IMG/VR virus record: IMGVR_UViG_3300044648_000120 | Location: 1 to 41,270 of that record | Length of the DNA stretch: 41,270 nucleotides | Source of the DNA: a virus | Strand: one strand, 5' to 3' | Notes under the pieces: model-generated | The model's database searches: none | Told to the model about the DNA's origin: nothing | The model's input: only the letters and a program-made list of their open reading frames with translations | Part shown: positions 11,593 through 19,718 of the stretch, piece after piece | Numbering within the stretch: position 1 is the first letter of the stretch | Layout: the number at the start of each line of letters is the position of its first letter | Made by a program: the position numbers and the translations under genes

Positions 11593-13223
11593 TCGGTCAT
11601 CTCCGTGTTAGGTTGGTGACGTAACGCTGACGTGTATGCGGCCAGGACGGAGGCATTGCGCGGGGTAAAGATCCCGCCCTTCGTCTTGGCCAGTTCCTTG
11701 ACCATGGCCCGGCCAACCTTCGTGCTCATGGCAAAGCCCATGTTCGTGGCAAAATCGGCAGCATCCCTGGCGGTAAAGCCTGCGACGGCACCGATGGCTC
11801 CACCGACTGGCCCGCCAGCATAGGTGCCTACGCCTGCTCCAGCCGCTGCTCCAGCAATGCGCTGGTTCATGCGCTTACTGCCTGCGTTAATCGATCCGGG
11901 CGTGGGCAGGGCAGGGGCCCGGTTAATGGTGTGGAGCGTCTGTTCAATATCTTTCCGTTCGGCAGCGGTAAAGGCCTTCTCGTAGAAACGATCGTCCTTG
12001 AGTTTGCGAATAACTTCAGCGGCGTTAAATTGCTGGTCGCCGCCCTGTCCCCGGAGCGACTTCATGGCCTGGTTCATGTAGTTGCCAATGTCTTCGACAG
12101 ACTTCTCTCTGAGATAGATCGTGAGCGCGTTCTTGAGCTTGCCAGCGCCGGTGCCTGGCAGTTCAAAGTCATAGGCACTGTCAGGAATGCGTGCGCCTTC
12201 CGGCGCTTTCAATTCAGTGGACGGGACCTGGCCCTTCTCTGGTACGGCTGGCAGATTGTCGCCAGTCAGTTTTGGCACGGTCTCGCCAGGCATTGGGATA
12301 GCGGATGACTTTGGTTCAACGACAGGACGCTTCCCCAATGGGGTCACGACGCCATCGACAATGCCCGTATTCCTTGGTCTGACTTCATTCTCAGCCGCTC
12401 GTTCCAGATCGTCATACATGGCGGCATACAGTTGCTTGGCACGGTCCAGGCCCTTCTTCTGTCCCGTCTCTTCCATCTGGCCAATGGTCTGGCCCAGGCG
12501 CGTGTGCAGGAACTGCCACTGTTTGGCGGACATGGGACGGCCAGAAGCAAGCTCTGACTCAATCACGCGAATGTCTTTGGCCGCTGCCCCATAGGCGTAG
12601 GTCATCGTGCGCTGCCCACCGATCGGGGCCATGGTCGCACGCATCACGCCCATGGTCTGGTTCATGGGAATCTCTGCGCCTTCCTTAAACGCTTCATCAA
12701 AGGCCACGGCAGATTCAGTCGTGGGCTTGTACTTGCCAATCATCTGACGGCCTTCTTTCGCCGCCAGGTCATTGGCCAACACGGCCCCGCGTCTGCCCGT
12801 GAATGGGATCAGCATGCTGGCCGCTTTGCCGATCATGGACGGGGCGGCTTGGAGCCCGCCCTGGAGCACGGCCTGTCCTTCTGATTCTGGGGTCAGGCCA
12901 ATAGCCTGGTTCATTTTCTCGCCAATGTACCCAGCCGCACCTTGATACGCGCCTTCCACGAGCGGAGCGGCTAAGAGCCCGGTCCTGCCAGGTAAGGTCA
13001 TGGCAGGAATGCGCGTGGCCAGACCAGACAAGGTCGTAGGAATAATCTGGTCAGCGATGTAGTTCTCCCAGATATGTTTGCCGGTCCGTTTCGCAGAGCC
13101 GACAAAGTCAAAGTCACCGGCCTCTGGCGAACCGGCTTCACTGCCAACGGCCTTGGCCTGTTTCAGCTTCTCCGGGTCAAACGACCGTTTAGCCTGTTCC
13201 AGCTTATTGGGATCAAATCCCAT
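11589..13223 (-). CDS. internal virion / ejection-type protein (544 residues)
   Basis: No enzyme motif is present. The N-terminus has two near-repeats (PNKLEQAKRSFDPEKLKQAK), then a hydrophobic Gly/Ala-rich part (about residues 70-150), a helical middle, and a second Gly/Ala-rich segment (about 470-505, AGAAAGAGVGTYAGG). Such helical proteins with glycine-rich membrane-active stretches, encoded between tail and lysis genes, are typical of podovirus internal proteins ejected into the host envelope. The assignment rests on composition and position. Confidence 0.55.
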   Translation of the reverse strand: MGFDPNKLEQAKRSFDPEKLKQAKAVGSEAGSPEAGDFDFVGSAKRTGKHIWENYIADQIIPTTLSGLATRIPAMTLPGRTGLLAAPLVEGAYQGAAGYIGEKMNQAIGLTPESEGQAVLQGGLQAAPSMIGKAASMLIPFTGRRGAVLANDLAAKEGRQMIGKYKPTTESAVAFDEAFKEGAEIPMNQTMGVMRATMAPIGGQRTMTYAYGAAAKDIRVIESELASGRPMSAKQWQFLHTRLGQTIGQMEETGQKKGLDRAKQLYAAMYDDLERAAENEVRPRNTGIVDGVVTPLGKRPVVEPKSSAIPMPGETVPKLTGDNLPAVPEKGQVPSTELKAPEGARIPDSAYDFELPGTGAGKLKNALTIYLREKSVEDIGNYMNQAMKSLRGQGGDQQFNAAEVIRKLKDDRFYEKAFTAAERKDIEQTLHTINRAPALPTPGSINAGSKRMNQRIAGAAAGAGVGTYAGGPVGGAIGAVAGFTARDAADFATNMGFAMSTKVGRAMVKELAKTKGGIFTPRNASVLAAYTSALRHQPNTEMTE

Positions 13224-13225
13224 TG

Positions 13226-14989
13226 TTAGTAACCTTCCTCTGCCATCTTCTTGTATATCTGTTCGTCTTTCATCCCGCCTTTCGATAGCTCGTTATAGCG
13301 AGCATCAGGCGACTTCTTTGATTTCTGTTGCGATGTGCCGCTACCATCGATCGACTTCAGGACATTGTTCAAGGTCTTATGAAGTTCATCTCGTATTTTC
13401 TTGACCTCGCCCATATCGCCAACAATCGCTCGACGCTGGGCAATATACGCGGCCTGAGCCAATGTCTTCAGTGCAGCTTTCTTCTTCTCCTTGACATCTA
13501 TCGTGTCGCCCGGCTTTGGCATGGCGTTGACCCATCGAGTTACGTCCACATTCGTGAGCACGCCGCGCTCGCCGCCGAACGCTTTAGCTAGGCCATTGCC
13601 GAGAGCCTGGACGGAATCGTAATAGGTCGCCATGGTTTCGTCATAGACGCCAGGGACTGCACGTGTCACGACATTGGAATTGGCTAGGTACTTACCTGAC
13701 TGCATCAACGCTTCGCCTGGCGTTTTTGCCGTAATAATCTGGTCAGCAAAGTCAAAGATCTGATCAAGCGAGATGGCCGACTTCTCCACCTCCTGGAGCG
13801 TGTCCATGTTCTTTTCACTAATACGGACCACATCCTTAGTTCTGGCTTGCCGGTTCGTGACATCAGGGCGCGGGATCATTTCACCTGTAGCTTCAAAGGC
13901 CTTACGATCGTACAAGGTCTCGCCAAGAACAGGGTCAACCGGCGTATTGAGCATGACATCGTTGCGGCCCTGCGGGTACAGTTGCCCGTACCTGGTCAGG
14001 ATCTGTTGCTTCTGCTGCGGGGTCGCTGCGCTGTAGGATTGCAATCCCCACGGGGCAGACTGGGCGACGCGGTTCAGCGTGCTTCTGTCGGTGTTCTCCA
14101 TCCTGGCCCGGATCATCAGGTTATTAATGAACTGCAAGCCTTCTTGACGCGGGATCGGTTTGTCAGGAATCGAGATCGATTCGAGTGCGACACCTTCAGG
14201 TAATTGATGAGTTTCCTCTAATTGCTTCAGCCCGAGCTTGAAATCCTCCGGTGACATATCGCCATGGTAGGGCTTGGCTAATTGCATCGGCGTATAGGTG
14301 CCGTTTTGCATCACGCCACGGCCCTGCGTAATGTCATCGACCAGACCCTGCTCAAATGGACTGACCTTGGCCTGCATGTCCGGGCCGTAGACCGTGCCCA
14401 TCGGACGCGGGCCTTCGACCATGGCTGGTTCTAAGGATGGAGCCGTGAGCTTGCCACGGCTAACAATTTCATTCGTACGGGGATTGAACTGCCTGGTCGG
14501 TTCCATCGTGTACGGGTTCAGTTCCTGGGGAATGCCCGCTAACGGTTCCGTAGACATGCCCTGCGGCTGGAACGGAATCGGCGCACCAGGACCGAGCGCT
14601 TCCTGCTGACTGGGGATGGTCATGGGCGGTTTCAGGCCTAGCCCATACTGCTCCGCTTCCGCATAGGTCGGGGCATTGGCCCTGGCAAAGTCCTGCTTGA
14701 CCTTGAGCTGGGCCGTTTGCTGGCCGATTTCCTTGAGGATGCCAATACCTACTTCATCCATCAGCGCCTGCTCTTTGGCAAGCTGCTTGGCCTCTCTGGA
14801 GAACTTGTCCCGGAGCCCGCTAATGATCGGGGGTAATTCGTCGCTCGGCATGAGCCCGCGCTGGCTGGCTTCAGTGCCAAGGGCCTGGTGAAATTCCTTC
14901 GTGCGAGGGCGCAGGCCTGCGTCAAGCGCCTGTAAAATCTTGGGGATCATGCCCTCTGGGACTGCCGGGGCCTTTTGAAGTTCAGCCAC
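13226..14989 (-). CDS. internal virion-type protein (587 residues)
   Basis: A large hydrophilic helical protein without recognised catalytic motifs. The middle third is Pro/Gln-rich (TIPSQQEALGPGAPI, PLAGIPQELNPYTM), the C-terminal third is helical (EKKKAALKTLAQAAYIA) and ends in a charged tail. It precedes the 544-residue gene by two bases and belongs to the same cluster of internal or tail-associated proteins. A lytic transglycosylase domain, common in such proteins, was looked for and not seen. Confidence 0.55.
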   Translation of the reverse strand: MAELQKAPAVPEGMIPKILQALDAGLRPRTKEFHQALGTEASQRGLMPSDELPPIISGLRDKFSREAKQLAKEQALMDEVGIGILKEIGQQTAQLKVKQDFARANAPTYAEAEQYGLGLKPPMTIPSQQEALGPGAPIPFQPQGMSTEPLAGIPQELNPYTMEPTRQFNPRTNEIVSRGKLTAPSLEPAMVEGPRPMGTVYGPDMQAKVSPFEQGLVDDITQGRGVMQNGTYTPMQLAKPYHGDMSPEDFKLGLKQLEETHQLPEGVALESISIPDKPIPRQEGLQFINNLMIRARMENTDRSTLNRVAQSAPWGLQSYSAATPQQKQQILTRYGQLYPQGRNDVMLNTPVDPVLGETLYDRKAFEATGEMIPRPDVTNRQARTKDVVRISEKNMDTLQEVEKSAISLDQIFDFADQIITAKTPGEALMQSGKYLANSNVVTRAVPGVYDETMATYYDSVQALGNGLAKAFGGERGVLTNVDVTRWVNAMPKPGDTIDVKEKKKAALKTLAQAAYIAQRRAIVGDMGEVKKIRDELHKTLNNVLKSIDGSGTSQQKSKKSPDARYNELSKGGMKDEQIYKKMAEEGY

Positions 14990-15019
14990 TTGTATACTCC
15001 TGTCTTCGTCTGGTAGAAT
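14990..15019 (+). promoter_or_regulatory. candidate promoter for the plus-strand gene at 15040
   Basis: TTGTAT (14990-14995), 18 bases, then TAGAAT (15014-15019). A start near 15026 leaves 14 bases of leader with GGAGGTG. It would let this lone gene be expressed independently of the surrounding minus-strand late genes. Confidence 0.4.
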
Positions 15020-15039
15020 ACCCGTACTGGAGGTGCCCT

Positions 15040-15228
15040 ATGAAATCCTTTATCCTCGGCGTCCTGGTTGGTGCGTGCTTAACAAGTGCAGTCGCCATTG
15101 CCCAGAATCAAGATTTCTATGGTCGCCCACAGTGGGGCAGGCAAATTTACCCGCCCGTTGATGCCTATGGACGACCCAATCCGCCGCCACAACAGAACTA
15201 CTCCAAGCGGCCAGGCGATCCTTGCTGA
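15040..15228 (+). CDS. secreted moron-like small protein (62 residues)
   Basis: A lone plus-strand gene inside the late minus-strand region. It has its own candidate promoter and a good ribosome site (GGAGGTG). The first 21 residues are a Sec signal peptide (KSFILGVLVGACLTSAVAIA); the mature part is Pro/Tyr/Asn-rich (GRPQWGRQIYPP, DAYGRPNPPPQQNY) with one Cys at the end. This is the profile of a moron, an extra gene inserted between phage genes and often altering the host surface. Its 3' end overlaps the leftward gene by 31 bases. Confidence 0.6.
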   Translation: MKSFILGVLVGACLTSAVAIAQNQDFYGRPQWGRQIYPPVDAYGRPNPPPQQNYSKRPGDPC

Positions 15229-16058
15229 CCTAGTGCTAGCACACGCAACTGCGCAAAGATGGCTTGCCATGGTTGCGGGCTGATTAAGCCGCTCCCGATC
15301 CCATCGGCAATGGCCTTCCCGTTCGCTGCGTACCATCGCGCAAACCGTCCAATGCTCGACTCGCTGTCGAGCTGCTCATTGAGGTAGTCGCGAATCAGTG
15401 ACACGCGCTCGTCATTGGCTCCATACAATTCCATCGCGATATAGCACATGACTGGGGTCGCGTTGCCTGCTGCTGCTGATCCGCCGCCACCGCCCCAGAA
15501 GGAGCCGATGTTGTTCCACATGTTCCACCAGTTGCTGGTCCCGCTATTGATGTTGTTGTATTCCATGCCGGGGCCGAGCGAGCGATTGCCTAAGCCGCCA
15601 AGTGTCTTGAGCGGTTCAAGCGGGGCGCTCAAGGCAAAGAGATTCTGCTTATTGATTTCGCCGGGCAGAAGCTGGTTCTGGTTCTGGACCTGGAACAGAT
15701 TCGGTAGCGCCTGCATCAGGGCCGAGCTGACAACCGCATTCTGGTTCTCGGGTGCGTTCATGCCACGGACCGTGCTACCAGCGCTGGCCTGGCTAAACAG
15801 GTTCTTGGCCACGACGCCCATCCCGGCCATTTGATATGGCATCAGTCCAGTCCTGGGATCAGGGCGGACCATGGGCGAGAGGTTGTTCTTCCCGTACAGG
15901 CTCAGGTCATCGTAAATACCGTAGACCTTGGACTTGTATTCCGGGTCTGTTGCGAACTGGTTCCAGGACCCGCCAGCAAAGGTCGAGGAGTTTGGATCGT
16001 TGCTGCTTTGATCAGGATCGACCCCGATCAGTTTCATTGCTCCATCAAAAATTCCCAT
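15198..16058 (-). CDS. virion-associated protein with C-terminal CFIATAAYG-like module (286 residues)
   Basis: The N-terminal two thirds is Asn/Gln/Gly-rich and low in charge. A GGGGGSAAAGN linker separates it from residues 206-250, which start with CYIAMELYG, a variant of the CFIATAAYG motif, followed by a helical stretch (RVSLIRDYLNEQL, FARWYAANGKAIA). This module occurs in phage and bacterial proteins, usually at the C-terminus, with no established function. The gene lies between tail-collar and internal-protein genes, so a tail-related structural role is likely. Confidence 0.6.
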   Translation of the reverse strand: MGIFDGAMKLIGVDPDQSSNDPNSSTFAGGSWNQFATDPEYKSKVYGIYDDLSLYGKNNLSPMVRPDPRTGLMPYQMAGMGVVAKNLFSQASAGSTVRGMNAPENQNAVVSSALMQALPNLFQVQNQNQLLPGEINKQNLFALSAPLEPLKTLGGLGNRSLGPGMEYNNINSGTSNWWNMWNNIGSFWGGGGGSAAAGNATPVMCYIAMELYGANDERVSLIRDYLNEQLDSESSIGRFARWYAANGKAIADGIGSGLISPQPWQAIFAQLRVLALGQQGSPGRLE

Positions 16059-16069
16059 GCGATAACCTC

Positions 16070-16858
16070 TTAGGTCTTAATAATGTAATTCAGTGCGAGC
16101 CAGGGCTGCATATTGTTGTGCAATGCAGAGCCTCCCGTTGACGGAGCGATTGTGGCGCTGCTATCGTACAGTTCCCCTGCGGTGGCCATGTCTGGGCTAT
16201 TGGCAGGCACAGACGATCCTACGCCGACAACATTGTAGGTCGTGAACGCATGCGTGTGAGCCGGGATTTGCGCTTCTGTCAACGTATGTGTTTCTGCTCC
16301 GCCAGAGCCGCCGAGCGTATCCGCCGAACTGCCACCGACGCTCGCACTCGTGACGCGACTGGCTACGCCATCTGTCATGATCACGACTCGTCCGCGCAGG
16401 TCTGGCACGTTAAAGGTGGTGAATCCGTCCCCGACGCCGTACACGGTCCCGACCACGCCAAAGAGTGCGGTATAGGTCGTGCGACTAATTGCTGAGCCGT
16501 CACAGAGCAAGTACCCGTTCGGGGCCGTACTGCCTGCATAGGGCGTGACTGCGCCAGTCGGCATGCCGCCGAGCTGCGGGGCCAGTTGCCCACTCCAGGC
16601 CGCATCGGTCGTGGCCTTAATCGTGCCGCTTGGATTGAGTGCCACGGCCAGGCGCTCGACCAGATCAGCCTTGCTCCCTTTCAGATCTGGACCCACCCCG
16701 AGAATGCCCTGCATCGCGACAATCGCACTGGCCGGGCCATTGATCTTCGCCGCAGAGGCTTCGCCACGAATCGGTACTGGATCGTCATTGACCTGCGTCG
16801 TGGCAATATCGATCGACCCGGTTGCGTACCCTGAACTGCCTGTCATTAAATCAGCCAT
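16070..16858 (-). CDS. tail collar-domain fibre protein (262 residues)
   Basis: Residues 97-160 match the phage tail collar domain: PYAGSTAPNGYLLCDGSAI, Y-T-A-L-F, VGDGFTTFNVPDLRGRV. Around it the N-terminal part is a short structural segment and the C-terminal part ends in THTHAFTTYN, GGSALHNNMQPWLALNYII, which is typical of short tail fibres. It is probably receptor-binding or fibre-tip material. It immediately follows the stabilisation protein in transcription order. Confidence 0.8.
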   Translation of the reverse strand: MADLMTGSSGYATGSIDIATTQVNDDPVPIRGEASAAKINGPASAIVAMQGILGVGPDLKGSKADLVERLAVALNPSGTIKATTDAAWSGQLAPQLGGMPTGAVTPYAGSTAPNGYLLCDGSAISRTTYTALFGVVGTVYGVGDGFTTFNVPDLRGRVVIMTDGVASRVTSASVGGSSADTLGGSGGAETHTLTEAQIPAHTHAFTTYNVVGVGSSVPANSPDMATAGELYDSSATIAPSTGGSALHNNMQPWLALNYIIKT

Positions 16859-18286
16859 TTATACCGCCGTAATAGGTAAGTCAGTTGCGATCGTATGATC
16901 GAGATCGTGAAGGTCGCAGGTCGCACTGCCAACTGGCATATACAGATCGAAGTTAATGTGGTGCAGATACTTCTGCCGAGACGGCCAGCCAAAGGACGGG
17001 AACGGGGTCCTGTAGCTCCGGCGAATGTCCGCGACTGTGGCTCCGTTGGCATCGGTGAAATTACCCGGTACGCGCAATTGGTAGACGAAGGCCCCAGTCG
17101 TGGGATTGCCCTCGCCCGCGTAAATGGCGTTATCGCCGTTCTGGTTCTCGGCCCAGGCTCGCCCAATACTCTGGCCCGTCATGGGGCCATACCAGACCAC
17201 GTCTTTCGGGAACCGGCGCACGTCGAGCCACCATTGCTGAGTCGAGTACAGGCCGGAGCCCATCGGCACGCCCAGCATCAGAAACGGGTACTGGTACGTC
17301 ATCCAGACCTGGGACAGGGCAGCCGGGTTGACAGATTCAATACCGGTGGGGCTAGATTGCGTGGATTGAATCTTGTCGCCAATGTATTGGCCAGTCAGGG
17401 AACCGTCCGGGAGCCAGAACACGTTAAAGTCTGACGTGAACCAGAACAGGCCGACTCCAGGCACCGAACAGACACTGTACGGGCTACTGGTCCCCACCTT
17501 GGAATCGAGCAGTTTAATGCTCGCATCTTCACCAAGTGACGCAGCAGCGGATGTGACATCGGACCCGAAATTGCTACCTGTAATGACGTAATAGGCATTG
17601 GACTGAAAAGCAATAAGACCAGGATACAGCGTGTCTGTCCCTCGAATCGTAAACGGCGCGGCATGGGTAAAGAGTCCGACCAGGGAGGGCCTGAGCGTTG
17701 CCCAGGACGAGTTATGGGACCAGGACGTAGGATTGCGCGGGTCGGTCCGCTCGATCCCGTCTGTCGTGATACACATCAGCCGATCGAGAATTGGGAAGAC
17801 GCCAGTTCTGGCCACGGGGATAGGGTTGGACGTGCTTGAGGTCACAGTCTCGAATGTATCGGTGTTCCCATCGTACTGCCTGAGTGTATCGACATTGTTT
17901 CCGATATAGACCTTGTCCGTGATACTCCACGTGGTAAAGAACGTGTCCCGGTTACTCGTCATCCCGCTTGTCAGGACCGTCTCAGCGCCCGTGCCACTGA
18001 TCTTGGAAATCTTCGTATCGTAGGCAATGAGCCTGGCACTTTGCGGGGCCGGTCCACCGAAGTAATACTTGTGCCCGCCCTTGATGCCGAAATCGCCGTA
18101 GCTGATCCCGCCAGGATTCAGGTAGATGGACCCGGTACGGGACCGTGTCCCGCCATCGAACACAAGGTTTTCCATCTTCTTGGCTTCGCCTGGTTGCAGA
18201 TCATCGTCCGCACTGCGCAGGTTCACGCCAAAGACCGGGTCCGGGAACTGGGCTTTGCTTTCAGGTATTTGATCGCGTAAGGCCAT
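16859..18286 (-). CDS. gp10-like tail/packaged-DNA stabilisation protein (475 residues)
   Basis: A beta-rich protein with repeated W/Y-G strands suggesting a propeller-like barrel. The opening GVNLRSADDDLQPGEAKKMENLVFDGG and the segments YIGNNVDTLRQYDG, YLHHINFDLYMPVG resemble the P22 gp10 / phage stabilisation family, which closes the portal channel below the adaptor. Length (475) is close to that of P22 gp10 (472). The adaptor-like gene lies two genes upstream in transcription order, as expected for a connector stack. Confidence 0.65.
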   Translation of the reverse strand: MALRDQIPESKAQFPDPVFGVNLRSADDDLQPGEAKKMENLVFDGGTRSRTGSIYLNPGGISYGDFGIKGGHKYYFGGPAPQSARLIAYDTKISKISGTGAETVLTSGMTSNRDTFFTTWSITDKVYIGNNVDTLRQYDGNTDTFETVTSSTSNPIPVARTGVFPILDRLMCITTDGIERTDPRNPTSWSHNSSWATLRPSLVGLFTHAAPFTIRGTDTLYPGLIAFQSNAYYVITGSNFGSDVTSAAASLGEDASIKLLDSKVGTSSPYSVCSVPGVGLFWFTSDFNVFWLPDGSLTGQYIGDKIQSTQSSPTGIESVNPAALSQVWMTYQYPFLMLGVPMGSGLYSTQQWWLDVRRFPKDVVWYGPMTGQSIGRAWAENQNGDNAIYAGEGNPTTGAFVYQLRVPGNFTDANGATVADIRRSYRTPFPSFGWPSRQKYLHHINFDLYMPVGSATCDLHDLDHTIATDLPITAV

Positions 18287-18288
18287 AG

Positions 18289-18849
18289 TTAATCCGTCAG
18301 GTATGAACCAGAGAAAAAGATGGAAGAGTTATCTCCAAGGACAGCTCGAAGGGTCAGATTGTCATCGGCTGCTAGGGCTGACCACAGATTCGCCGTTGAG
18401 GACAGGCCACGGACAATGAGGGCCACCACTGGGGTGGTGAGAGAATCCCAATAGCAGGGGGCAATAAACGGCGTGCCGGTTTTGATTGGATACGGTAGCC
18501 CACTAATGCTGGCCGTGCTCCCTGTCCCAATCGTGGTAATGCTCAGAACGCACGTTACCGTGACCACGTTCCCAATTTTTGTGTACTGCCCCGAATTATT
18601 TTCTGTCGCGGTGCCACCCACCGTTGGGGTCCAACTGCCAGTTGCGTAGGCGGTGAGTCCGACTGGCGTAGAGGCATGAATCCATGTCGTGCCATTATCC
18701 ACATAGATAGCAGGTGTATCAGTGACATAGATCAGCCGCCCCACAATTCCCGCCGCAGGAAGGTCTGCGAACAGGCATGTGGAGATACCCGAGACCGTGA
18801 CACTTGTAATCACTCCAGAACTGCTCGGCTGTGTATTCCAGGTCGTCAT
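18289..18849 (-). CDS. small tail fibre/appendage protein (186 residues)
   Basis: Residues 70-115 read GLTAYATGSWTPTVGG, then YTKIGNVVTVTCVLSI and ASISGLPYPI, a pattern recurring in C-terminal domains of phage tail fibres and spikes. The N-terminal half has ...LPAAGIVGRLIYVTDTPAIYVDNGTTW, a common short-fibre attachment element when split. The ATG at 18849 overlaps the stop of the adaptor gene (TAATG) and is preferred over a longer start. Confidence 0.65.
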   Translation of the reverse strand: MTTWNTQPSSSGVITSVTVSGISTCLFADLPAAGIVGRLIYVTDTPAIYVDNGTTWIHASTPVGLTAYATGSWTPTVGGTATENNSGQYTKIGNVVTVTCVLSITTIGTGSTASISGLPYPIKTGTPFIAPCYWDSLTTPVVALIVRGLSSTANLWSALAADDNLTLRAVLGDNSSIFFSGSYLTD

Positions 18850-19718
18850 TAGCGTGAGCCCTCGCATTGCGAGTACTGGGGCGAGTCAAAGGCCAGGCGC
18901 TGGAGCTGGGACTGGTACATACTCCAGAAGGCTGGGAACCGCTCATCGTCCCATTCCTGGGCCGTGTACGCCGCCACGCCCTGTATCCAGAGCGAGCGCC
19001 ATTCCCGGAGTAATTGAATGAAGAGTGTGGAGGCTTCATCGACCTTGGATAGGTCGGCATAATAATGATGCACGAGCCCGTACGTGGACTTGTCGGGAGT
19101 CGGCTGTAGATAGAACTCTTGGTTGAAGAGGGCGCAGCGCCTGGGCAAGGACACGTTCGGCTCACTGGATTGGAACCGGCTATAGACCTCGTCAAAGTTG
19201 TCTGGATAGAGGCAGTACCGGGTATTGGCGATCAAGTAAGTCGTGGAACTCGTCGGCGCTGTCGTAAAGTCTGTATCGGGCGTGACCGCTTTTGTCGTGT
19301 TATTGTACGAGACAATTTGCCGGTACTGGCCTGACCCAGTTCCACCAGTCAAGATCATCCACTTGCCCGCCAGCACATCGTCACTTTCACTGAAGCTAGA
19401 GGCCAACGTGATTGTAGAGCTGGTTCCGGTCTGGGCCGTGCCTCGCCATTCGTCTGGACCGTCCAATAAGTACAAGGACAAGGACTGGTTATGATCTTCC
19501 GGAATCGCGTACCGTTGCTGGCCGCGCACCGTTGGCGCGGTGGCGGTAATGGCAAGGAGCCGATTAAACGGCGCGACACGTTGAATGTCAGACTTGATCT
19601 CTTGAATAAAATCGTCTTCAGCCAGATCGATCTGGTCCTGATCGGGATTACGTTGTCCGCCACGCTTGAGACCTTTCGTACAGATCCCAGTAAGTGTAGG
19701 GTTAGATGGAACGGCCAT
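18849..19718 (-). CDS. tail adaptor / head-to-tail connector protein (289 residues)
   Basis: The N-terminal and C-terminal parts are helical and soluble (IDLAEDDFIQEIKSDIQR; LLREWRSLWIQGVAAYTAQE) and enclose a beta module (about residues 90-160) with ILTGGTGSGQYRQIVSY, a G-T-G-x-G-Q-x-R motif found inserted in phage connector/adaptor proteins. The position, two genes before the gp10-like gene in transcription order, fits the ring that joins portal and tail. The exact P22 gp4 relationship is not claimed. Confidence 0.6.
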   Translation of the reverse strand: MAVPSNPTLTGICTKGLKRGGQRNPDQDQIDLAEDDFIQEIKSDIQRVAPFNRLLAITATAPTVRGQQRYAIPEDHNQSLSLYLLDGPDEWRGTAQTGTSSTITLASSFSESDDVLAGKWMILTGGTGSGQYRQIVSYNNTTKAVTPDTDFTTAPTSSTTYLIANTRYCLYPDNFDEVYSRFQSSEPNVSLPRRCALFNQEFYLQPTPDKSTYGLVHHYYADLSKVDEASTLFIQLLREWRSLWIQGVAAYTAQEWDDERFPAFWSMYQSQLQRLAFDSPQYSQCEGSR

